From positions 15,934,001 to 15,998,000 of the forward strand of contig OY720098.1 in assembly GCA_963082875.1 (NCBI GenBank): a stretch of 64,000 nucleotides of DNA, written 5' to 3'. Of the stretch, positions 54,201 to 64,000 are shown piece after piece. Numbering within the stretch: position 1 is the stretch's first letter; each line of letters opens with the position of its first letter. The translations under genes and the position numbers were made by a program. The notes beneath the pieces were generated by a model. That model was not told where the DNA came from. It saw only the letters and a list, made by a program, of their open reading frames with translations, and did no database searches. Source of the stretch: Corella eumyota (Eukaryota; Chordata; Ascidiacea; Phlebobranchia; Corellidae).

Positions 54201-57200
54201 TTTGAAATAACTTATTGATTTACTGGTAATGACGTGCTTGGTTAAAAGTAAATATACATAGTAAATGTCAAGGCTTACTCCTGGTGCTTACAAAGACTAG
54301 AAGTTATTTATTTTGACCACATTTAAACCTGTTTTAGCTATTAATAATTAATTCAACCAAAAAAACAATATTTTTTAGGTAATAACATACTATATGTGTA
54401 TTTATTTGCACAAAATGCATTATTTCTAAAACAGTACATTTTTTATAGTTTAAAGTATTGCGGTTTTATTTAAAAAAATCTATTTTAGGTTTATTTATTT
54501 TTTTGCAAAACATAAACTATATCTATATGTAACCTTACTGAATAAGGTTTTGGGTTTGATTCTCACTGCTTCCGTTCGAGTTTTTTTTAGTATAACGCAA
54601 TGGTTACTTTGACATTCTTAAAAAAATGCGGTCAGCAATAAAATGAGCATGCAATACAATGAGATTAACCTTACCCTAACCCTTCTTTTGGAAACGCCCT
54701 TCAATTTCTGAAAAAAAATTAGCAAAATGTCATTTTGAAATTTTTGGATTGTGAAAATGAGCCATTAGGCCAAATGCATACCATAGCGTATTATACATAA
54801 AAATAAATAAATTGAATTTTTTTAAAAATTTTTAGATGGATTAAGTTTGAGGAGGTCGTGGAAGATGGTGGAGATAGATGGAGTAAACCTCATGTTGCTA
54901 CACTTAGTCTTCACAGCTTGTTTGAACTAAGATCTTGTATTTTAAACGGGGTTGTTCAACTTGATATGGTGGCGCACGACCTTAACGAAATAGCAGGTAA
55001 AGTATTAAAAGTAATAATATTTAAAAAACAAACTGTAGAGGTTTTTATTTGCGATTTTTTAAAAGATGTTTTTAAAAGTTTTAAAATTTTATTATCAATA
55101 TTTTTTTTTATTTAAAAAAAATCTTTTTTTTAAATTTATTTTTTTGTAAATTTATTTTTTTGTAAATTTATTTTTTTTAAATTTATTTTTTTGTAAATTT
55201 ATTTTTTTTAAATTTTCTTTTAGATTTGGTTTTGGACCAGATGGTGTCGCAAGGTCAACTTCCACACGACGACGAAGTTCGCGAAAAAGTAAGAACAGCG
55301 CTACTTAGTGGCCACGAGCATCAGGGTGAAAAGAAGAAGGGAGTAACTGCAATCAAGTCTATGGCTGATCTCGTATCAAGAAGCTCAGATCACGACAAAA
55401 AGCATTCCGGTAGGTTTTATAAAAATGTGATTTTTTAAAAAAAAATTTGTATAAAAATGTTTTTTTTTGATTTTTTTTGTTTTTTTAAATTTTTTATGTG
55501 TTTTTAATTTTTTAGTATTTATTTGGTCGCTTACTAATATTTTTTTCGCCAGTATTTTTTAAAGTTTTTTTTGCAATTTAGTTTTTTGGTTAAAACACAG
55601 TTTCTTAGACATAAATATACAATATCAAAAATATAATTTCTGATCCAATACCAAAATCAGTTCAATTTAAAACCGGTTTTGCAAGTAAATAAAACTTAAA
55701 AACGAAATCCTATTTTAACGCACAATAATAACGTTTGTAGCTCTATGTTTGCCGCCTATATATAACTAAAACCACATAATACATATACACCTATATCCAA
55801 ATAGACTAAATATGTGTGTATAGACCTGATATTTGAGATATACTATCGCTGTTTAATATTCTGTTTATACAAGCATAACCTGTATTAAATGCACTTGAAA
55901 ATTACCACAAACAAGATTGCAGATAACTTTTAAACATGTACATAAGCCTTGATTGATTAAAAGATAGGCGTTTTTTAGATAATGATTACAACATTATTCA
56001 CTTGAAAATACGAATTAAATAATTCATTTACGTAATTTTTTATAATGCAAAAACATATTTTTTATAATTAAAAATGCTTATCTTTTAAATAGCCTTTGTT
56101 AAAATGGTATTCAATTAATATTACATAACATTATATATATATATAGAGAGAGCGAAACAAGAGATTATCACAAAGCTATTTAACCCCATGGTCAGGTTAA
56201 TATCGTGTTTCAATTAGGATATTTTTGTATTGTTCTTGCGGCAATGTATACGGAGTTTCGCAATTTTTTTTTTTTTTAACACGTTTTGTTTTTTAAACAT
56301 CTATAAAGTTTGTAAGCTTGGCTAAAAACTTTGACATTTTTAGGCATGAAAATTTGTAATTTGATTTTCTTTAACTAAATTTTGGCCTTTTCCTTGACAT
56401 TTTTAATGAATTTAATATTTCTTTATCGCCAGAATTTGATTTTTTTTGGTTTTTAATGTATGGAAATAGAATTTGAAATCCATTAATATTTATGTCACAT
56501 TTACTTACAGTACACTTATTGATTTTTTACGTTATGTTTTTTTAAACAAATTTTGATTTCTTACATTCTTATGTATAAAAAATTAAATATAAAAAAAAAT
56601 ATTTAAAAAAAAAAATTCCATACCAAACATTTTTTTTCGAAAATTTTTAATTCTCCAAAAAAATTTTTTTTTTTGATGTTGTTATAGGCATGACCTCTAC
56701 AACTACTGCACCAGGATCTTTTGCAAGAAACAAAAGTTTAAATGTCGGTTCATCATTTAACAACGGATCTTCGTTTCATAACGGGAACAGTTTTGCTGAT
56801 TCAGACAAAAAATGCAAGGTAAGGCTATCGGCTATTTCAAAAATAATTACATAATTTTTCTAAACAGTTTACCTTTCAAAAAATTGATAATTAGTTTAAC
56901 TTTTACTTGCAAAAGAGTTTACCTTTCACTTTTAAGAGTTTTGTAGGTTAAATAATTTTTTTTTTAATTTTTTTAAAACTAATGTGGTTCAGTTTTTCGT
57001 ATTTATTTATCCTTAATGTGGGAAGAACTACTTCGCGACGTAAAAGTTAGGGTAACATTTGTTACCTTGACTTGGTCTTAAGTTGCTTTAAGCAGTTTGG
57101 GATATTTCAAGAGTTGTCCGATAATTATTCTGCCGGTAGGTTTTATTCTGCCAGAAGTTCATTTATAGCACTGTACTCAATGGTAATAAGTTATGGTAGC

Positions 57201-60200
57201 AGTGGGAATCTAACCAAAGACCCATAATTGTTTTTTTTTTTCCCCGATTGTTTTTTTATTGCGTGCAAACGTCCTAGTTTACAAAATATCAATTTTTTTT
57301 AGGTTCCTTATTTCATGAAAAAAATTCCAGTCGGTGCTGAAGCCTCAAATGTCTTAATCGGTGAAGTTGGTTTTCTTGAACAAAAAATTATCGCCTTGGT
57401 CCGACTTCAAGACAGCGTTCATTTAGGTATAGTAACAAACAACGTTTTTTATTATTATTTTTTTATCCTCAATGTGGAAAGGTCGACTTCACCTAAACAT
57501 AAAGTAACATCAATCAACCCAGTCTTGGGTTGACTTTTGCAGTTTTGAATATTTATAATTGCCCGATAATCAAGCTGCTGATTAAGTGTTGGCTTAGCAG
57601 GAGTTTATACTGTTTATAGCGCCTTGCTTTCATGGTATAGGTTTCGGTTTTGCTTGCAAAATAGTGTGCAAAAAGAGTTAGCGAAATCACAGCTGTTATT
57701 TTAACTTTGTCCTTAAAGAGCAAACCATTGTTTTTTTCTTGCTAATGGAAAGGGTGGACGTTTTGTTTTGTTAAGGCCAACTGCGCATGGCCACGAATTA
57801 GGCCTAGTTAATACCACAGTGACGTCACCAAATTAAGCGCCCGTTTTTTGCTGATCTTCTGCGCGCAGTCGTGCGCGACCGATTTTCAAGCCAGCCTGTC
57901 TCGCCAGATGACCTTGCTAGCGGTCACGTGACTTTCGTTCGAGTACCTTTGGCTTTATGCGCCCGGCTTATTTACTGTAACCGAAAATGCATCAAATTAA
58001 ACGTTATGCTGATTTAGAAGGCGGAAGCTTGCGGCATCGGCCTCAAATTATTGGCCCATTTCTCCTTAACGTTTTGGCGAGCCTATAAGGCAACCTAAAA
58101 ATTACACAGTCCGCAAAAATCACTGAATTTCGATTTTGTTAATTTTGTGATTTTTGCAGGCTTGCATTTTTTAACGATAACCTAGTTAAACTATACCACA
58201 ATTTAAGCTGTAAATTTTATGTTTTACGATTATGAGTTTAGGAGTTTATGTATGTTTAAAACAATATTTTAATTGTTAATGTTGTTTATTTTTGGTTACT
58301 TTAAACTACACAATAGAGTATACCGCTTTATTATTGTAAATTAGGGACAAAGTCTAACTTTCAAATTACTGGTAATTACATTATGTTTTTGGTAGCACTT
58401 TAATATATATCATTGGCGTGTAGCTGTGGTTAATGCACTTGGTCTCCGTGAGGTCTTAGGTTCGACCAGTGTTATTATGTCGTAGAATTCATAAGTCTAT
58501 CGTTATAAACAGCAACAAAATTTAAGTGTACCATTAAAAAAGAAAGATTAATTATCGAACAATATAATTTATAATATCCAAAATTAAGACTTGGTCAGGG
58601 TGTTCCTATACATATAAAAATGTTCCTATACATATAAAAATGTTCCTATACATATAAAAGTAGCCCTTTCCATGTCGAGAACACTATATTTTTGGTTAAC
58701 ATATTTTTTTTGTTTGTTAAGGTCGTCTTACTGAGGTTCCCATTCCAACCAGATTTTTATTCATATTACTTGGTCCTGTTGGAAATTACAAACAATATCA
58801 TGAAATTGGAAGATCCATTGCTACACTTATGGCTGACGAAGTAAGTAGACTATACAATTCTTTTTTTAATGTATATGAAAAAGTTTATATCACTGAGTTT
58901 GGTGACCATGCTGTAACAAACTTTAAAATCTTTGTGTAAACATTAATACCTATGATATGTTTAAATCATAAAATTGATTTTGTCATTTCTTTTGTCGCAA
59001 TAAAATATTTTCTGTTTTATATCTTAATATTCATTTCTTTTATGCGCAAAAAAATTATGAAAATATTTTTGATACATGTCCAAAAATTACAAAAAATGCT
59101 TCAAAATTTAAAAAAATTAACTTTAATTCATTTTGTCAAAATAAAAATTTAGTTAAAAGAAACAAATAAAAAGTTTAAGCATATTTTAATAACGTCCAAA
59201 ATTAATACTAAAAAAAATAAACCAAAAAAAATTAAATTTTTTTTAAATTTTAGGTTTTTCATGAAGTTGCATACAAGGCAAAAACTCGCACCGATTTATT
59301 AGCAGGAGTCGACGAATTTCTCGATCAAGTTACAGTTTTACCACCTGGTGAATGGGATGCTAACATCAGGATCGAGCCTCCCAAGGACCTACCTGGAAAT
59401 CAAGTGAGTTCTGAGTATTAGAAATGTTCAAATGTTTCTGATTACAAATATATATCGGCCTTACAAATAACTACGATATCACGTATACACTATTTGATAA
59501 GATATTTTCTAACAAAAAATAAGCATTTTGTTTCAAATTACCTGCCCTACAGATGGCATTTTATTTGTCGCAGTATGGTCGCAACTCGCAACTATTATTT
59601 GCTCGCAATAATTTACTAACTAATGACAGTTTTGTTTATTTTGTAGGCTTATAATTTGGTTATACGGTTATACATACATATATATATATATATCGTTTAC
59701 CAAGCTAAATTATATATGAATTTTAGGCGCAATTAATATATGCTTGTAATAATTTACCCACACACCACAAACGTTAGTTTTATTATTTTTTAAGTTGGAC
59801 CTACTAATAGGCTTTATTATATTGGTATCAATTCAAACTGTTTGTATAATTTTTAATTTTTATTGCAATTTTTTTTTTTGAATGTTTTGAAAATTGATTG
59901 ATACAGTTAGATAAGCTATTTGTTTGGCTTATTGTGGTAGATACTAGATAAGAACGGGTAAGTGGACTTGAATGACATGGGCCATTTAAAGCTTTTCAAT
60001 CTCATAACATAGTTAAAGCCAATTATTTAAGAAATTTTATTTTCTAATAATGGTGTTTGTTGAACTGTATTAAAAACTATTATTTAAAAAGTTTTTTTTT
60101 TTTTTTTTAAGCGCAACAACTTAAAACTAGTGTTTATACATTTTAATTATTTCTACTATTTAATAACAACGTTTATATATTACGTAAAAGTTCCTTTTAC

Positions 60201-63200
60201 AGTAACAATTTGGAAAATTTCTAATTAATAAAGTGAATTAGACTAACTCACATTTAAATAATCGGTTAGGGATGTATAGCTGAAATATTGTGTTAAAATT
60301 GAATCAAATTACAAGGCTTACTAAGTTATCGATTTTTGCTGTATTTGTGTATTTAAGAATCAGATAATACAATCGATTTATTTTAAAATATAACATTTTT
60401 TGTAAAATTAAAAAAAAAATAGATTTTAAAAATTTTTTTTTTAGATTCAAAGACTCGAAAAGAAACCGAACGGCGCGGTTTTCGGACAAGGGGAATCCCA
60501 AGAAGTACAGGTTCACACTGGGCCCGAGTTACAAAGAACTGGGAGGTAAAAATAAGTTTGTTTATTTGTGATATATATAGATTTATTTTCTTATGCTCCG
60601 GTGGCAATTTAAACGTTTCAGATAAACAATATTAAGATGCGATAAGAAAAAAAATATAAAATGGTTATTTTTATGGTTTTTATAAAGCGAAGCATGGTTG
60701 TTTAAAAATAGCAGGTTTTTAACCAAATTATGAAAAAATTTTACATTTTTCGTAATTAAAAAAATGTCACATCAATCAAAAAAGCCGCCATTGTTTATGG
60801 TATTATGACGTCATAGAGCGTTGTTAACAATCGTGTTTGTTGTGTGTTGTTTGACCAAACATTCTTTTCTGTCGCCTGCCGGTCACAAATGTTAAACAAC
60901 CCGAGATTTGACCCCCGCCTGACTTTTGCTGTTGGTTATAAGCGTCGTGACGTCACCAGTGATGTAATAAGATATTATTGTAACCTGTAAGACATATAAT
61001 TTGACATTTGCCCTAGTTCAATTTTTAGTTTTAGGACGCCGATTTTTTGAAAAATCGTTAAAATATTGGTTAGGATTTTAAATTAAAAATTAAGGAAATT
61101 GGTAAAAACTAGTTTAAGTTAAATAGGGAAAACTAACTCAAAATTATGGAAAAATTAATTATATGTTGCACTTAAAAAAAGCAGACTTTAATGTAAAGAA
61201 ATTTTATTTTAAAATGACAATTTAACAAAGCATTTTTCGCCAATAAAAGGTTAAAAAATGGTAATTCGTAAATTAAAAGGTTAAAAAATGGTAATTCGTA
61301 AATTAAAAGGTTAAAAAATGGTACTAACTCTTATAACATAATTCTGGTAAAATAACTATAATTTTAAATTTATGTGTCCATAACTCTTAAAATTACTATA
61401 CAGCAAACATGTAAGGTTCGAGTCTCATTTTTTGGCAATAATTTAAAAGTTCTGGCAAAAAAATCAAATTAAAGTGGTGGTACTGGTTATTAAACGAACC
61501 CAAAAGCACTTAAGAAATCAGTTGTTTTTGCCTTGTTTTAAATACCGCATTCTTTACTAACTAATCACCGTTTTGATTGCTGTTAGTTGTTAAGGATTAC
61601 AGTCGGTAAAAACCCGGCGTTTCGTGTCTCTATGACGTCATAATCAAACCGCGCAGGACGCTTTCGCGGAAATGTGCTTTCCTCTTTCACAACGTTAATT
61701 GTTTTTGAATGAAAAATGAGATTAAAAAAAAGCTTTTTGAGTCATCGGTATTAATGTGTTTATATTAATAATAGTTAGTTTTTTGGTCAAAACCACGTTT
61801 TTTATTATTAATATATTTTTTGGTTTTATAAAGGCCATTGATAAACAATATTTTGTACGAGTTTTTACATATACAGAAAGTAATACAAATTCTTTACAAA
61901 AATAGCTTAAAAAATGCAAAAAATAATATTTAAAACATACTTTTTTATAATACTTGGCCACCAACTTTAATTTTTTTTACATATTTTGGGCGTAATTTTA
62001 CCCATAAAAAATTAAAATTTGTATTTTTTATACCAATGCCACATTTAGCAAGATCGCAGCTCTATCTGTTTTGGTAAATAAACACTATATTATTATATAA
62101 CGGTATAGAAATATGCGTATAACACATGGCTAAATTAAATAATAATATCATTTTTTGAATTACATAATATTTGTATAAAAACGAAAAAAATTTCGTGAAA
62201 AATATTACATTGTAAATTTTTTTTTTAATTGACGTTTTATAAATTTTACTAATGACAACTTAACAAAAATTAAAATATTTATTTAAACTTAAAACTAAAA
62301 AAAATTTATTAAATTATTTTTTAACCTCTATTTTTCAAAAACTAAAATTAAATAATTTTAAACCATAAAATTTCACAAAAATTTAAATTTTAGATTATTT
62401 GGCGGACTGGTCAACGATATTAAACGTAAGGCACCTTATTATTTCTCCGATTTCAAAGACTGTTTGAGTATTCAATGTCTCGCATCTTTTATCTTCCTCT
62501 ACTTTGCCATCCTTACTCCGATTGTAACATTTGGAGGACTGTTAGGTGATGCAACTCACAACTACATCGTAAGTTATCATTTTTTTATTTTAACAAGTAT
62601 TTTGTTTAGTATTACTGGCCTTTTTTTAACATTTTTGTCACAGTGTTTAAAATGCTAGACTGTAAAAATGAGGACTGTATTTAATAGTTTGGTATTCCGG
62701 TCATGGCATTGGATTGCGAGTTAATAGGTTTCGGGTTTGAACCGCACCAGTGCCACACTATTTGCTATTAAGCCATGTGTTTATAAATAGATTAAGCAAC
62801 TTTTTTAGTAAATTTAAAAAGCTATCACTCTAAGTAAAATGGGAAAATAAAAAACTATCCTAAAAAAAAATTAGCTGTTTAAAAAAACGAAAACGCCTTT
62901 TGGCCAACGGCTATTAATTTAAATTAATCAAAAAAGTTTATAAAAAATATTAAAGTTTTTTATTTTATTTTTTTGTAATATTTTTTATTTTTGATTCTTA
63001 ATATTATGTTTTTTCGGTATAATTTTTGTGGAAAATTATTTAAATTTTAAATTATTTTTTTTAGGGTACTATGGAATCGATATTCGGAGCCGCAATGTCA
63101 GGATTTTGTTTTCATTTGTTTTCAGGCCAACCTCTAACTATTATCGGCAGCACCGGTCCTATACTTGTATTTGAGAAAATCATGTTTGAAATTTGCACGT

Positions 63201-63612
63201 AAGTTAATAAAACATTCTCTGTAACTAATAAACAAAAAATACGTTTTGTGAGACTTAAAAAGAATGGTATATATTTTTAGCGTATTTTGGAAAATAACTT
63301 GAAAAAATATATATTTACTAAATTTTTGATGACTTTTATCTTAATTGTAAATACTTTAAAAGAAAAAAAATTTAATTTTGTTGTATAAAAAAGCACAAAA
63401 AATAATTTTCAAAACAAAATATTTCTGTACAAATAAGCACTATAATCGTACTTTGATAACACGATACGTCGGCCTACTTATTTCAATAAATATAGAAACC
63501 CTTTTATATTATGTTTATGTTGTTTTTATTATTTTTAGATCGGTCGGTTTTGAGTATGTTTCGTTCCGATGGTGGGTCGGCTTATGGACTGGACTTATAT
63601 GTATAGGACTCG
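48271..63612 (+). CDS. SLC4-like (NBC): electroneutral sodium-bicarbonate cotransporter family (SLC4A7/8/10-like), 5' part
   Basis: Fourteen exons join in phase to 590 residues and run off the window: 48271-48318, 49349-49421, 50053-50187, 50291-50450, 54836-54996, 55224-55409, 56688-56818, 57303-57426, 58722-58840, 59254-59403, 60445-60545, 62394-62568, 63065-63198 and 63539-63612. The cytosolic domain shows [96 protein letters not shown] and [15 protein letters not shown]. The joint to the membrane domain reads [20 protein letters not shown]. The first helices follow with [16 protein letters not shown] and [20 protein letters not shown] His/Lys-rich stretch ([12 protein letters not shown]) near residue 55 matches the His-rich N-terminus of the NBC group. 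Proteins of this family move Na+ and bicarbonate for pH control. The transport half and ion-selectivity residues lie outside. Confidence 0.95.
52246..52405 (-). repeat. SINE family 1, tail part
   Basis: Blocks 'tttatcctcgatgtgggaag', 'cccaaacatagagtaac', 'gacccagtcttgagttgc' and 'ttggcagtttgaaata' match the family tail. The tRNA head is missing. Confidence 0.6.
52785..53010 (+). repeat. SINE family 1, plus orientation
   Basis: 'gcatgaggtcctgtgttcga' with B-box-like 'tgttcgattccca', then 'ggtataaacttctgcttagc', 'tgagactgggtcatggtta' and 'ccctatgttaagtc'. It lies in the large SLC4 intron. Confidence 0.6.
54525..54605 (+). repeat. SINE family 1, fragment
   Basis: 'ggttttgggtttgattctca' followed by 'ctgcttccg' resembles the B-box part of the family 1 head. 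Short and diverged. Confidence 0.35.
55128..55215. repeat. tandem AT-rich minisatellite next to a 3' splice site
   Basis: About five units of 'taaatttatttttttg' or its variant with extra T end at the polypyrimidine tract and acceptor of exon 55224-55409. The array may itself supply the pyrimidine tract. Confidence 0.8.
57004..57228 (-). repeat. SINE family 1, diverged
   Basis: Blocks 'ttatccttaatgtgggaag', 'gggtaacatttgttacc', 'cttggtcttaagttgc', 'cagtttgggatat' and 'gcagtgggaatctaacc' are in the family order. It ends about 75 bases before SLC4 exon 57303-57426. Confidence 0.6.
57463..57640 (-). repeat. SINE family 1, tail part
   Basis: Starts only about 37 bases after SLC4 exon 57303-57426. 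Blocks are 'ttatcctcaatgtggaaagg', 'acctaaacataaagtaacat', 'ttgcccgataatcaagctgc' and 'ggcttagcaggagtttata'. Confidence 0.65.
57700..58130. promoter_or_regulatory. GC-rich island in an SLC4 intron, possible internal promoter or enhancer
   Basis: From about 57770 to 58080 the sequence is clearly richer in G and C than the rest of the intron. It carries TGACGTCA (57820-57827), tcacgtga with the CACGTG E-box (about 57925), and CpG-rich 'tctgcgcgcagtcgtgcgcg'. No open frame with coding character was found. It is a candidate regulatory element. Confidence 0.45.
58413..58690 (+). repeat. SINE family 1, plus orientation, with triplicated tail unit
   Basis: The head 'ggcgtgtagctgtggttaat' and box B-like 'cttaggttcgaccag' are followed by a body and 'aagacttggtcagggtgttc'. 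The unit 'tgttcctatacatataaaaa' is present three times in tandem at 58601-58660. It ends with 'ctttccatgtcgagaac'. It is 30 bases before SLC4 exon 58722-58840. Confidence 0.65.
60546..62393. other. SLC4 intron with CRE-like palindromes
   Basis: A 1.85 kb intron. TGACGTCA occurs at 60806-60813, 60948-60955 and 61633-61640, each in a patch of higher GC content. A 30-base tandem repeat lies at 61244-61323 and a SINE-like scrap ('gtaaggttcgagtctcatt') near 61410. No exon recognised. Confidence 0.6.
61244..61323. repeat. 30-base tandem repeat, about 2.7 units
   Basis: Unit 'ggttaaaaaatggtaattcg' plus 'taaattaaaa', repeated exactly in an SLC4 intron. Confidence 0.9.
62680..62805 (+). repeat. tRNA-derived SINE, family 2, plus orientation
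   Basis: 'ccggtcatggcattggattg', 'aggtttcgggtttgaaccgc' (box B-like) and 'accagtgccacactatttgc' match the reverse complement of the copies in the sulfotransferase introns. It lies between SLC4 exons 62394-62568 and 63065-63198. Confidence 0.75.
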
Positions 63613-64000
63613 GTAAGTTAAAAATGTATTTTATCTTTAAATTTTTAAATATATGAAATTATTTATATCTTGAGATGTCATTATTGTAAAAAAAATTAAA
63701 AAAATTTATGATACGTAAACTAAATATAGATTTAATTAGCGTACAGAATATTTTAAGAAAATTCTAAAATCTATATTCAATTTTTAATTTATAGACTTAC
63801 AAATTAAATAAAAAAATTTGTGGTTCACAGGCAAATATAAATTAAGAGTTGCAATCATATTGCGACAATTAAAATTCCGACCCTAGGGCGGGCTTTTAGT
63901 TATATTAATATAAAAGGGCTTTTAGTTATATTATATAAAATTCATTTAGTTATATTAATATAAAAGATATTTTACTAAAATATTTTTTTTGGAATTTAAA
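63613..64000. other. SLC4 intron running to the window edge
   Basis: After the donor at 63613 (gtaagt) the sequence is AT-rich with no further exon recognised. A direct repeat of 'gggcttttagttatatta' occurs at about 63890-63930. Confidence 0.6.

Larger units (their letters stand above)
50451..54835. other. large intron of the SLC4 gene
   Basis: At 4.4 kb this is by far the largest intron seen. It holds SINE pieces at 52246-52405 and 52785-53010, a TGACGTCA palindrome at 52000-52007 and otherwise AT-rich sequence. No exon or RNA gene is recognised in it. Confidence 0.7.

Overview
The window looks like nuclear DNA of a tunicate, most likely a Ciona species (inference). It is strongly AT-rich and has compact genes with many small GT-AG introns. 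It carries one-to-one animal orthologs, and tRNA-derived SINEs and a short Ty3/Gypsy element sit in introns and spacers. Several start codons lie just behind an AG splice acceptor, as expected where mRNAs receive a spliced leader. Exon-intron models were built by hand from splice sites, phase continuity and remembered human protein sequences. Nothing was aligned by computer.

Layout, left to right. The 3' end of a serine-rich plus-strand gene lies at 1-1163, followed by a small single-pass membrane protein at 1845-2489. A minus-strand SLC16-type transporter in 8 exons occupies 3128-5301. A minus-strand SHCBP1-family gene in 13 exons spans 8707-16069. Divergent from it is intronless dynein light chain DNAL4 (16892-17209), followed by an intronless FBXW10-like F-box/WD40 gene (17623-19593). 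Next are two tandem minus-strand carbohydrate sulfotransferase genes (20301-27412 and 29565-32626). The first holds a young, whole-looking Ty3/Gypsy element in an intron. The second lacks it and shows the empty site.

Then come minus-strand INTS15 (34789-37590, 9 exons), POLR2I (38124-38504, intronless) and ZFYVE21 (39296-40021, intronless). ZFYVE21 is divergent from an 11-exon plus-strand gene for an unrecognised 766-residue low-complexity protein (40738-44730). From about 46 kb to the right edge lies the 5' part of an SLC4 sodium-bicarbonate cotransporter gene of the SLC4A7/8/10 type. It has two candidate 5' ends and continues past the window.

The genes do not form one pathway. They are a housekeeping and signalling mix: transcription (POLR2I, INTS15), membrane transport (SLC16, SLC4), Golgi sulfation (the CHST pair), dynein (DNAL4), ubiquitin ligation (FBXW10-like) and endosome/adhesion (ZFYVE21). 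I found no convincing new multi-gene system. The most informative points are the CHST pair with its empty-site marker and unequal divergence, the alternative 5' ends of the SLC4 gene with a GC-rich intronic island, an excess of TGACGTCA palindromes, a perfect hairpin between DNAL4 and the FBXW10-like gene, and the orphan 766-residue protein.
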